Positions 1 through 5,757 of a DNA stretch of 6,851 nt are shown one piece after another. The notes beneath the pieces are model-generated. The model had not been told where the DNA came from. It worked only from the letters and a program-made list of their open reading frames with translations, and did not search any database. The position numbers and the translations under genes were made by a program. The first letter of the stretch is position 1, and each line of letters begins with the position of its first letter. Origin of the DNA: Syntrophorhabdus sp. (GTDB lineage Bacteria; Desulfobacterota; BSN033; UBA1163); NCBI GenBank assembly GCA_020724025.1, contig DYHU01000212.1, positions 1-6,851 of the forward strand, written 5' to 3'.

Positions 1-1151
1 AGGACATATTTCCGTATGGCCTGGGGAGTAGGCAGGCCCTGAAGGACCCTTTTATTCTGAATCAGAGGAAGAAGAAGTTCCTGGAAACGCCCCCCGCATG
101 CGCATCGATCCAAACCCTTGCCGGAGGAACCCCGTTTTACCTGATAGGGAACCATCCTGTCCTGAAAACATTTGGAGCATCGGAGGACGCTTTTCGAACC
201 GGACATCTTTCCTCTTTTTGCCAGTGGCTTTCCTTCGATCTCGACGATGTCCATTGCAAAATCGATTACACGTGCGTTGGTAATGGAAGTCCCCACTCCA
301 TAGGCATCGACTACCGGGTTAAGGCTCAGGATACGCTTTTCATCGAATCCGCCACTGACAAAGATCTTCACATGGCCGAATCCCCTCAGGTTCAGTTCCC
401 AGCGGATCTCCTCAATAATCTTTTGGAAGTCTCCCCGTCTTGAACTGGGCGTGTCGAGCCGGATGCCAAAAAGCCTCTTTCCCAGGGCTTCTGCCACGCG
501 GATGGCCTCTATTTTTTCGTCATTGAACGTATCGATCAAGGAGACCCGCCTAACTTTCGGATGAATCACCTCATCAAAGGCCTTTGTTGCTTCTACCGTA
601 TCGCCTATCATCAGAATCAATGCATGAGGCATGGTGCCGGAAGGCTCCTCATGAAGCATTTCCGCATCCTTCACAACGGATACGCCATCACAACCGCCGA
701 TAAAGGCATTCCGTTCCACCATGGGGGCGATCGCCGGATGGATCCGCCTTGCCCCAAAACTGATGACCCTCCGGTCTCCCGCCGCCTTCTTACATCGGGC
801 AGCCTTTGTTGCCACACCCGAGGCCTGGCAGAGAAGACCTAAAATCGAGGTCTCATAGAGACCGAATTCCGTATACATCCCTTCGATCTCCATCACCGGC
901 TCATAGGCCCGGAAGATCGTTCCCTCCTTCATGGCCCTCACTTTGACGGGGAGGTCTTTGAGGAGATAGACCGCCTCCTCAATCCCTGCCAGCACTCCCC
1001 ATCCGTAGTCCTCCGGAAACCGTTTGGCAATGAATTCAGCCTTGACCCGTTTATCGATCTTCTTTGCCTTGAGGACTTCCATCGTCCTCGTGAAATAGAC
1101 ATCCGTGTACTTTCCAGCCTTTATATCCTTTGGATCGGCGATATGAAACAT
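1..1151 (-). CDS. pncB: Nicotinate phosphoribosyltransferase, archaeal-type with C-terminal zinc-knuckle (3' end cut by window)
   Basis: Joins nicotinate to PRPP, giving nicotinate mononucleotide for NAD salvage (Preiss-Handler pathway), in the cytoplasm. I translated 383 codons without a stop before the window edge; the family is about 385-395 residues, so only a few are missing. Visible motifs are SFGARRIHP (residues 131-139), GTMPHA (172-177), DTFNDE (207-212), RLDTPSSRRG (231-240), SGGFDE (266-271) and the phosphate-binding YGVGTSITNA (284-293). They match type II phosphoribosyltransferases of the short class typified by the Thermoplasma acidophilum enzyme. His176 may correspond to the phosphorylated histidine of classical PncB, by inference. 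A C-terminal CxxC (Cys325, Cys328) and CxC (Cys350, Cys352) form the four-cysteine knuckle described for that enzyme. The ATG at 1151 is preceded by GGAGAAG at a good distance. It follows the ABC exporter genes on the same strand but has its own candidate promoter and is separated from them by a repeat element. Confidence 0.93.
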   Translation of the reverse strand, partial: MFHIADPKDIKAGKYTDVYFTRTMEVLKAKKIDKRVKAEFIAKRFPEDYGWGVLAGIEEAVYLLKDLPVKVRAMKEGTIFRAYEPVMEIEGMYTEFGLYETSILGLLCQASGVATKAARCKKAAGDRRVISFGARRIHPAIAPMVERNAFIGGCDGVSVVKDAEMLHEEPSGTMPHALILMIGDTVEATKAFDEVIHPKVRRVSLIDTFNDEKIEAIRVAEALGKRLFGIRLDTPSSRRGDFQKIIEEIRWELNLRGFGHVKIFVSGGFDEKRILSLNPVVDAYGVGTSITNARVIDFAMDIVEIEGKPLAKRGKMSGSKSVLRCSKCFQDRMVPYQVKRGSSGKGLDRCACGGRFQELLLPLIQNKRVLQGLPTPQAIRKYV

Positions 1152-1187
1152 CGTTTCTTCTCCGCAAACGGTATTGGAATTTTATTC

Positions 1188-1217
1188 TATATAACAGAAA
1201 TTTGCCGCCCCTGTCTA
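1188..1217 (-). promoter_or_regulatory. Candidate sigma-70 promoter of the nicotinate phosphoribosyltransferase gene
   Basis: On the minus strand, TAGACA (1217-1212) is followed after 18 bases by TATATA (1193-1188). This would start transcription near 1181 and leave a leader of about 30 bases before the ATG at 1151. It lies between the gene and the repeat element that starts at 1224. Prediction is from consensus only; the spacing is slightly long. Confidence 0.35.
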
Positions 1218-1223
1218 TAAAAA

Positions 1224-1359
1224 TATTTGTATCAATTTAACGCAATAATTTTGTCATTCCTGCGGAAGCAGGAATCCAGTGGTTTTAGATTCTGGATTCC
1301 CGTTTTCACGGGAATGACATAGGTAGAGGCTTTTTCAAAGACCTGAAGTGTTACAAATA
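1224..1359. repeat. Palindromic repeat element, family A copy 1, with imperfect terminal inverted repeats
   Basis: A 68-bp core (1252-1319) is bounded by a perfect 9-bp inverted repeat, TGTCATTCC/GGAATGACA. Inside it are a TGC-GGAA-GCA hairpin (1261-1270), a 9-bp stem GGAATCCAG/CTGGATTCC (1271-1279 with 1292-1300), and a CGT-TTTC-ACG hairpin (1301-1310). The core therefore folds as a four-way junction with no unpaired base at the junction. Alternatively, two 8-bp side hairpins form (1256-1275 and 1296-1315). Outside the core, TATTTGTATCAATT (1224-1237) faces the inverse of TATTTGTAACACTT (1346-1359), matching at 12 of 14 positions; both ends begin with TA. A copy of the core with 62 of 63 comparable bases identical starts at 6789. 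The element encodes nothing. It may also act as a terminator or RNA-processing site after the exporter permease gene, but it has no T-tract. Confidence 0.85.
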
Positions 1360-1379
1360 CTTTGATTTAAGCCACCTTT

Positions 1380-3074
1380 TCACTCCTGCCCCTCTCCCTG
1401 TAAAATCCTTTTCTCGCCTTTGCGCATGGGGATCAGGACCGCCGCAATACAAAGTCCCAGAACCATGGCAAACGAACACAAAATCCACGCCCATTGAAAC
1501 CAGACGAGGCTATCCCTCCGGATGCCCGTCATAAAGATGCTGTAGACAGGACCGGCTTCAATGACGATCACCGCCGCAATGAAGCCCATACAGAGGGTCA
1601 TATAGATCAATCCCCCCAGACTTGTCACCGATTGAGTCGGGCTTTCAGACTTAAAATCAGGATAGATAGCGCCCAGTCCTATTCCCATGGCAACGATCCC
1701 CGGGACCATGAAAAAGACCGTGAGCATTGAAAGGATCATCATAAAGGGCGTCACACTCAGGAGGATATTGGTCAAAACGATCAACAACTCGGAGAGAAGG
1801 AGAAGGGGGATAAAATAGACGAAGAACTTAATCCAGAGGAAAGTGCGGATCGATAGGGGGGAGGATCTCACGATCCAGAAAGCCTCTCCTTCAAGGCTCA
1901 CCGCCGGAAAGACAAACCTCGCCGAAACAGCGCTCAGAACAAAGGCGGCCAGTCCCATATTTAAAAAGGAGAGAAGATTCTGGAGGTATTCCAACTTCAT
2001 GGCGCTTCTCTCAAGGGGAAGCACGGAGAAATTATAGAGGTAGATCACGATCAATCCCATCACCAGAAAGATCTGAGACCACTGGGTCTGGTCGCGGAAG
2101 AAGGTCTTGATCTCCTTTTCGACAAAGGCTCTCACGGGTCGGGAAAGCCGATTGAGAAGATAACCATATCCTAACTTCCTCCACCCAATAAATGAAAAGA
2201 GCTTTCCGGCTGAGGTCTGCGACTTTGACAGACCCTCGAAGTAAATCGCCCCTGAAATCCATGTCGAAATAAAGATCAGGGTGATGGCGCCGCTCCAGGA
2301 GAGGGCCGTATGGAAGAGAGCGCTTTTCCACGAACCGGAAAGGCTTGCTTTTAATATATCAGAGAACCAGGTGGTCGGCAGAAAAGGAGAGCTGGGGGAC
2401 TCGAGGGTCTTAAGATAAAGAATGAGAGAAGTAAAGGATTCCGGATTGACGAACTTCTCCGGCCTGATCAATCGAAAAGAAAGGATCAGGAGGAGCGCCA
2501 GCAGAAGGCCCATGAACACGAAGACGCTTCTGATCCGTCCTGCCGGCAGAACAACGGCGGCTATCATGACTATGATGGCGCTGAGACTCGAGGCAATGAG
2601 ACAGAAGGGCAGGACATTGAGGCCCACCATCGCATAATAGAACCCCCCTGCCTTATAAACGATGGCATAGGATAGAAAGACGGGAAGGCTGTAGATGAGA
2701 ACCATCCATGAACTGTCGAAGGTCGATTCAATCCAGCGTGCAAGAAACAGTTTCTCCCTTGATACAGGCATGGAATGAACAAGAGAGAGGTCCCTTGCCA
2801 GATAGAGTTTGGCGAGGGAAGTCAGGATGGCGCTGAAGATGAGGAGTGAGAAGAAGGTGATCAATGTCATGGAGAGAAGTTTGTAAGCGAGAATATCGCC
2901 AAAGCCTTCCACGCTCTGAAAATACCTGAGGACCCGGTAGAAGATGGCAAACATGGTTCCCCAGAATGAAAGGCCAATGGCACCGAAGATCAAAAACCGG
3001 AGCCTTCGGCCCGAGACCCTTCGGTTTTTTAAGGATAGAATTCGGGGCTTCAGAAGGACAAGGACTTCTCTCAC
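1380..3074 (-). CDS. ABC-2-type exporter permease, about 12 transmembrane helices
   Basis: A 564-residue membrane protein that should form the channel for the ATPase encoded just upstream. Hydrophobic segments lie at about 26-46, 67-88, 122-142, 150-177, 183-200, 258-279, 334-352, 368-388, 414-438, 443-470, 486-507 and 527-548. This is roughly twice the usual six-helix ABC-2 permease. The two halves look related: SMPVSREKLFLARW (101-114) and SSPLSIRTFLWIK (404-416) sit at similar places, and each precedes a long hydrophobic stretch. A charged cytoplasmic segment (FVEKEIKTFFRDQ, 317-329) precedes the second half. The start is GTG at 3074, overlapping the ATPase stop as GTGA, with AAGGAG upstream, so the genes are probably translationally coupled. 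It resembles large 'putative ABC exporter' permeases such as the ABC_export family, judged from memory. The substrate cannot be told from sequence. Confidence 0.88.
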   Translation of the reverse strand: MREVLVLLKPRILSLKNRRVSGRRLRFLIFGAIGLSFWGTMFAIFYRVLRYFQSVEGFGDILAYKLLSMTLITFFSLLIFSAILTSLAKLYLARDLSLVHSMPVSREKLFLARWIESTFDSSWMVLIYSLPVFLSYAIVYKAGGFYYAMVGLNVLPFCLIASSLSAIIVMIAAVVLPAGRIRSVFVFMGLLLALLLILSFRLIRPEKFVNPESFTSLILYLKTLESPSSPFLPTTWFSDILKASLSGSWKSALFHTALSWSGAITLIFISTWISGAIYFEGLSKSQTSAGKLFSFIGWRKLGYGYLLNRLSRPVRAFVEKEIKTFFRDQTQWSQIFLVMGLIVIYLYNFSVLPLERSAMKLEYLQNLLSFLNMGLAAFVLSAVSARFVFPAVSLEGEAFWIVRSSPLSIRTFLWIKFFVYFIPLLLLSELLIVLTNILLSVTPFMMILSMLTVFFMVPGIVAMGIGLGAIYPDFKSESPTQSVTSLGGLIYMTLCMGFIAAVIVIEAGPVYSIFMTGIRRDSLVWFQWAWILCSFAMVLGLCIAAVLIPMRKGEKRILQGEGQE

Positions 3075-3805
3075 AGGAGGGACTCTCCTTCGGTGAGGAT
3101 CAGAAATACTTTCTCAAGATCCCCTTCTTCAATCCGGGCCGAATCTTTCAGCTCCTCTACTGTTCCTGTGGCAATCAACACCCCTTTGTGGATGACCCCG
3201 ATTCGGTCACAGAGATCCTCTGCCACACTCAGGGTATGGGTTGACATAAACAGGGTCGTCCCTTTTTTCGCCAGATCCCGGAAAAGATTTTTGATCATCC
3301 GGATACCTGCGGGATCGAGGCCAACCATGGGTTCATCAATCACGAGAACTTTGGGATCGTGAAGGAGGGTGGCTGAAATGATCAACCGCTGTTTCATCCC
3401 ATGAGAATAAGATTCGATCAGTTCATCTCTCCAATCATAAAGGGAAAATTTATTTAAGAGGGACTCAGACTGCTCCCTGAACAGGCCGTCCTCAACTCCG
3501 AAGAGGTCTGCCGTAAATCTTAAAAATTCCATCCCTGTCAGCTTTTCGTAAAGAAAAGGCCTATCCGGGATGTAACCCATCCTCTTCTTGGCCGCCTCAG
3601 GTTCCCCGGCCACACTGATCCCGTCAATGGTCACAGAACCCTCTGTGGGCGCAAGGATTCCGCTCATCATCCGCAGGGTGGTCGTCTTACCCGCACCATT
3701 GGGACCGATAAATCCGAAGATCTCCCCTTCGGATACGGAGAGGTTGAGGCGGTTGACCGCCACAATATTTCCAAACTTCTTTGTGAGATTCTTTAATTCG
3801 ATCAT
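3071..3805 (-). CDS. ABC transporter ATP-binding protein of an ABC-2-type exporter
   Basis: A 244-residue nucleotide-binding subunit that powers the adjacent permease. Motifs in order are Walker A GPNGAGKTT (34-42), a Q-loop region reading GYIPDRPFLYEKLTG (77-91), the signature SYSHGMKQR (132-140), Walker B VLVIDEP (153-159), D-loop GLDP (162-165) and the switch histidine His190 in STH. Asp81 stands where most ATPases have the Q-loop glutamine, and SHGMKQ replaces LSGGQ. Both are, as I recall, common in EcsA/YxlF-like exporter ATPases, so this is probably family-typical and not a defect. The ATG at 3805 follows AAGGAAGGA at good spacing. It is the first gene of a two-gene operon; its stop overlaps the GTG of the permease by 4 bp. 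A minus-strand terminator (3864-3902) lies upstream, so a promoter is expected between about 3810 and 3870; I see no convincing -35/-10 pair there. Confidence 0.95.
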   Translation of the reverse strand: MIELKNLTKKFGNIVAVNRLNLSVSEGEIFGFIGPNGAGKTTTLRMMSGILAPTEGSVTIDGISVAGEPEAAKKRMGYIPDRPFLYEKLTGMEFLRFTADLFGVEDGLFREQSESLLNKFSLYDWRDELIESYSHGMKQRLIISATLLHDPKVLVIDEPMVGLDPAGIRMIKNLFRDLAKKGTTLFMSTHTLSVAEDLCDRIGVIHKGVLIATGTVEELKDSARIEEGDLEKVFLILTEGESLL

Positions 3806-3833
3806 GCCGATCCTTCCTTATTTTCGCCGATTT

Positions 3834-3856
3834 AAATCCCAAATTCCAAATCCCAA
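3834..3856. repeat. Three-copy heptamer tandem repeat AAATYCC
   Basis: AAATCCC, AAATTCC and AAATCCC follow one another directly, then AA. Related heptamers (AAATTCC, AATATCC) appear on the minus strand in the AT-rich repeat at 6689-6742. The array sits in the leader or promoter space of the exporter operon. Confidence 0.6.
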
Positions 3857-3863
3857 CAAAATA

Positions 3864-3902
3864 GAAAAATAAAAAACCTCCTCCCCCCATGGCGGGGGAG
3901 GA
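3864..3902 (-). terminator. Intrinsic terminator reading leftward, from the left half of the mirrored hairpin element
   Basis: On the minus strand a perfect 9-bp GC-rich stem (3902-3894 with 3887-3879, six-base loop) is followed by GG and then TTTTTTATTTTT. This is a textbook Rho-independent terminator. It would stop transcription arriving from the transglutaminase gene before the exporter operon. Confidence 0.6.
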
Positions 3903-3970
3903 TTAAGGTGGGGGGGATAATTCAACTGTTGTTCACCCCCACCCTCGCCCTCCCCCATCGAGGGGGAGGG
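3879..3970. repeat. C/G-rich mirrored double-hairpin repeat element
   Basis: Two perfect 9-bp hairpins, 3879-3902 (loop CATGGC) and 3948-3970 (loop ATCGA), bracket a G-rich and a C-rich tract. GGTGGGGG in the left half pairs with CCCCCACC in the right half. The whole unit is thus one long imperfect inverted repeat around an AT-rich centre (about 3917-3932). AT-rich runs flank both sides in roughly inverted form. Similar CCCTCCCCC-hairpin-GGTGGGGGTG units are, as I recall, dispersed in many environmental bacterial genomes. It codes for nothing. Confidence 0.75.
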
Positions 3971-3982
3971 AAATTATTTTTT
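3948..3982 (+). terminator. Rightward terminator-like hairpin, from the right half of the mirrored element
   Basis: The stem CCCTCCCCC/GGGGGAGGG with loop ATCGA is followed by AAATTATTTTTT, a T-tract displaced by a few bases. No plus-strand gene ends here, so it would only block antisense or stray rightward transcription. Confidence 0.4.
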
Positions 3983-4021
3983 CATCGTTCTTGGACGAAG
4001 AAACCGCCATTGGGAACTAAA

Positions 4022-4192
4022 TAGTGTCTGTTTATAAACTAAAGGTTTCCAAAAAGGTCGTCATTCCGGTGAAAGCCGGAATCCAGGGTTCTTAATCCCG
4101 CCAGAGGCGGGACTGGATGCCCCCGTATCAAGTACGGGACAGGCTTCTCAAGTCCGGCATGACGGAATAACGGAATTTATAAACAGACTCTA
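4022..4192. mobile_element. MITE-like element with TA-flanked terminal inverted repeats and a palindromic core
   Basis: GTCTGTTTATAAA (4026-4038) is perfectly inverted at 4176-4188. With one mismatch the match extends outward to TA at both ends (4022-4023 and 4191-4192), as expected for a TA target-site duplication of the IS630/Tc1-mariner type. The interior (4059-4164) has an outer stem CGTCATTCCGG/CCGGCATGACG (one mismatch). Within it are hairpins ATTCCGG/CCGGAAT (4063-4082), TCCCGCC/GGCGGGA (4096-4112) and CCCGTA/TACGGG (4122-4138), plus ATCCAG/CTGGAT around the middle one. No transposase is encoded, so it would be non-autonomous. The core echoes the family A element (GTCATTCC, GGAATCCAG, CTGGAT), but the ends differ. 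Confidence 0.7.
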
Positions 4193-4205
4193 ATTTGTTA
4201 TTCTT

Positions 4206-4226
4206 AAACCTGTCAGGAACAGGTTT
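4206..4226 (-). terminator. Hairpin just after the transglutaminase gene, possible terminator
   Basis: A perfect 8-bp stem AAACCTGT/ACAGGTTT with a five-base loop begins 17 bases past the stop codon at 4243. On the minus strand it is followed by AAGAATAACAAATT, a poor T-tract, so termination would be weak. On the plus strand it is followed by TGTGTTT. Role uncertain. Confidence 0.4.
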
Positions 4227-4242
4227 TGTGTTTGGAAGTTAC

Positions 4243-5697
4243 TTAAGAAGATTCCAGAATTTCAATTCTTACCCTTCCAATAATACCCATCAGATCGATC
4301 TGTTGCTCCGTGCCCCGCACAAAACGGAGGTGCGTCACGTCGGCAGGAAACTGGCCCATGACCGCATCTGCCGTGATCCATCTCCCGAGATGGAGGACAT
4401 TCCATGCATGATAATAAAACCTCCCATTCTGATAGACGAGACCGGCTTCGACCTGCGCCGGAATCCCCGATGCCCTTGCCAGTGCCGCTACCAAGACCGC
4501 ATGTTCATTACAGTCTCCGACCCTATTTCGAAGCGTCTCAAGAGCATTGGGAACAGAGAGCACCGGTCTTTTCTGAATGTTCTGATGAACCCATGACACA
4601 AGCTTCTTTGCCTTTAGGAAGTTCGAATCTCCCTCTGAAACGATCTCCTTTGCTTTGGTCTGAACCTCATAATGGTCGGACTGAATGAAGGGGGTCGATT
4701 CCAGGTATCTCTTTTCCTCTCTGGAAATTTTACCTTCCCCTGGAACCGATTCTTTACGAACCGTCAATACCCCGTCTTTAAACAACTGCCTATCCCCGTT
4801 TAAAAATAATCGCTTTTCCTCTATCCCTTCCAGCCTCAGCCTTAATTCACTCAATCGATCAACATCCGTGAAGGATTTATTCGCCGGAATAGAGACGATC
4901 TCAGCAAGGTCCGCACTCGATGAAATAAGAACCTTTCTCAATGCTTCCTCTCTGGTCGTCTGCTCCAGTCTGATTCCAAGAGATCCCTCCTCTTTTAAAA
5001 CCGTCCCCTCTTTCCCGACCCAGGCGAACTGAGGGACTCCCATGAAATCGACCGAGACTTTCTTTGCCCTTTCCTGCCGACCCATGACGGAAATGTCCTC
5101 TTCGGATAGGAACGTCACCTTAACAGGCCTCTGTGCCATGCTCATGGGATCAAAGACATGGAAGCTCCGACTATCACCAGGTTTCAAACTCTCCTGGTTC
5201 ATCGATTCCAGTATTCCTAAGGGAAGATAAACCTTATTTTCAATCGGAAGATCGATCCTCTGTTCAGAACCTGTTGGCCCGCTATAAAAAGTGAGCCTAT
5301 TGTCCTTGATCCCACCCCTTGCCTTAAAATGGAAAAGACTCGATTGGAGTTCAAAATCGAATGTGGAGAGGGCAAGATGATGATCCAGATCTCCGACCGT
5401 TCTATACCGGATATCCTGAACCATTCCCAGGGTATTGATCCGCATGAAGACCGATTCCAGGATCCGATACCCTTCAGCCGTTTTCAAAAATTGACGGTGA
5501 ACATAACCGATCTTCTGCTCCCCCTGGTATATATCCATCCATATCTCTCGGCCTCCTATGGATTGGAGATCGGAAACAGGATGGATGCTCTCGTTTTCTC
5601 CCCCCTTTTGAAAAAGACCGAGTCGTACGGTGAAAAGAAAGATAAAGATGAACGCAAATGCAATTCCAATCACCCGGTTTAGTTTTATTCGTTGCAT
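4243..5697 (-). CDS. Membrane-anchored transglutaminase-like protein
   Basis: A 484-residue protein. A single hydrophobic segment near the N-terminus (about 9-28, after MQRIKLNR) suggests a signal anchor with the rest outside the inner membrane. The C-terminus carries a transglutaminase-like (papain-fold) core: GDCNEHAVLVAALARASGIPA (394-414), YYHAWN (428-433) and WITADAVMGQ (440-449). This gives a complete Cys396-His430-Asp444 triad. Cys396 is the only cysteine in the protein. Residues 45-340 form a long region with beta-rich character (for example GEQKIGYVHRQF, 59-70) that I do not recognise. Bacterial members can be proteases, amidases or cross-linkers, so the substrate is unknown. I chose the ATG at 5697 because basic residues and the membrane segment follow at once and AAAAAGG lies upstream. 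The frame stays open to an ATG at 5826, but that would run through the divergent promoter region and into the neighbouring gene. It is transcribed divergently from the ModA-like gene. Confidence 0.88.
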   Translation of the reverse strand: MQRIKLNRVIGIAFAFIFIFLFTVRLGLFQKGGENESIHPVSDLQSIGGREIWMDIYQGEQKIGYVHRQFLKTAEGYRILESVFMRINTLGMVQDIRYRTVGDLDHHLALSTFDFELQSSLFHFKARGGIKDNRLTFYSGPTGSEQRIDLPIENKVYLPLGILESMNQESLKPGDSRSFHVFDPMSMAQRPVKVTFLSEEDISVMGRQERAKKVSVDFMGVPQFAWVGKEGTVLKEEGSLGIRLEQTTREEALRKVLISSSADLAEIVSIPANKSFTDVDRLSELRLRLEGIEEKRLFLNGDRQLFKDGVLTVRKESVPGEGKISREEKRYLESTPFIQSDHYEVQTKAKEIVSEGDSNFLKAKKLVSWVHQNIQKRPVLSVPNALETLRNRVGDCNEHAVLVAALARASGIPAQVEAGLVYQNGRFYYHAWNVLHLGRWITADAVMGQFPADVTHLRFVRGTEQQIDLMGIIGRVRIEILESS

Positions 5698-5715
5698 GGC
5701 TACCGACCTTTTTTT

Positions 5716-5745
5716 ATAATATATCATGTTTGCCCATTCGTTCAA
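5716..5745 (-). promoter_or_regulatory. Candidate promoter of the transglutaminase-like gene
   Basis: On the minus strand TTGAAC (5745-5740) is followed after 18 bases by TATTAT (5721-5716). Transcription would begin close to the AAAAAGG ribosome-binding site, giving a very short leader before the ATG at 5697. Consensus-based only. Confidence 0.35.
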
Positions 5746-5757
5746 CCCATTTATAAA
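5730..5757 (+). promoter_or_regulatory. Candidate promoter of the ModA-like gene
   Basis: TTGCCC (5730-5735) and TATAAA (5752-5757) are 16 bases apart. Transcription would start near 5764, leaving about 28 bases before the GTG at 5792. This supports the GTG start, because the in-frame ATG at 5726 would lie upstream of the transcript. The -35 box falls between the -10 and -35 boxes of the opposing candidate promoter. Confidence 0.4.

Larger units (their letters stand above)
3806..4242. other. 437-bp intergenic region without genes, made largely of repeats
   Basis: No credible coding frame lies between the exporter operon start and the transglutaminase stop. From left to right it holds the ATPase ribosome-binding site, a heptamer tandem repeat, a C/G-rich pair of mirrored hairpins, about 50 bp without recognised structure, a MITE-like element with TA-flanked inverted ends, and a hairpin close to the transglutaminase stop. 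These are listed separately. Frames open through this region consist of repeat sequence and have no ribosome-binding sites. Confidence 0.8.

Noticed and set aside
98..842. Plus-strand open frames at 98-283 and 561-842
   Set aside because: They lie antisense to the nicotinate phosphoribosyltransferase gene, which has strong family motifs throughout; the plus-strand translations resemble nothing.
1211..1222. CTGTCTATAAAA as a remnant of the 4022 element's terminal repeat
   Set aside because: It resembles the GTCTGTTTATAAA end only with a three-base gap, it has no partner, and it overlaps a better promoter explanation.
1252..1319. CRISPR array or tRNA reading of the palindromic repeats
   Set aside because: Copies are about 5.5 kb apart, so there is no array with regular spacers. 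The cloverleaf-like fold lacks the TTCRA T-loop, the anticodon stem arrangement and a CCA-compatible acceptor end.
2032..2331. Minus-strand 99-residue frame inside the permease gene
   Set aside because: It is an out-of-frame reading of the permease, where the true frame gives continuous membrane helices.
3588..3890. Open frames crossing the start of the ATPase gene into the repeats (plus 3588-3872, minus 3687-3890)
   Set aside because: Both overlap the Walker A region of a clear ATPase in other frames and continue into heptamer repeat sequence.
4195..4596. Plus-strand 133-residue frame
   Set aside because: It is antisense to the catalytic domain of the transglutaminase-like gene and starts in intergenic repeat DNA without a ribosome-binding site.
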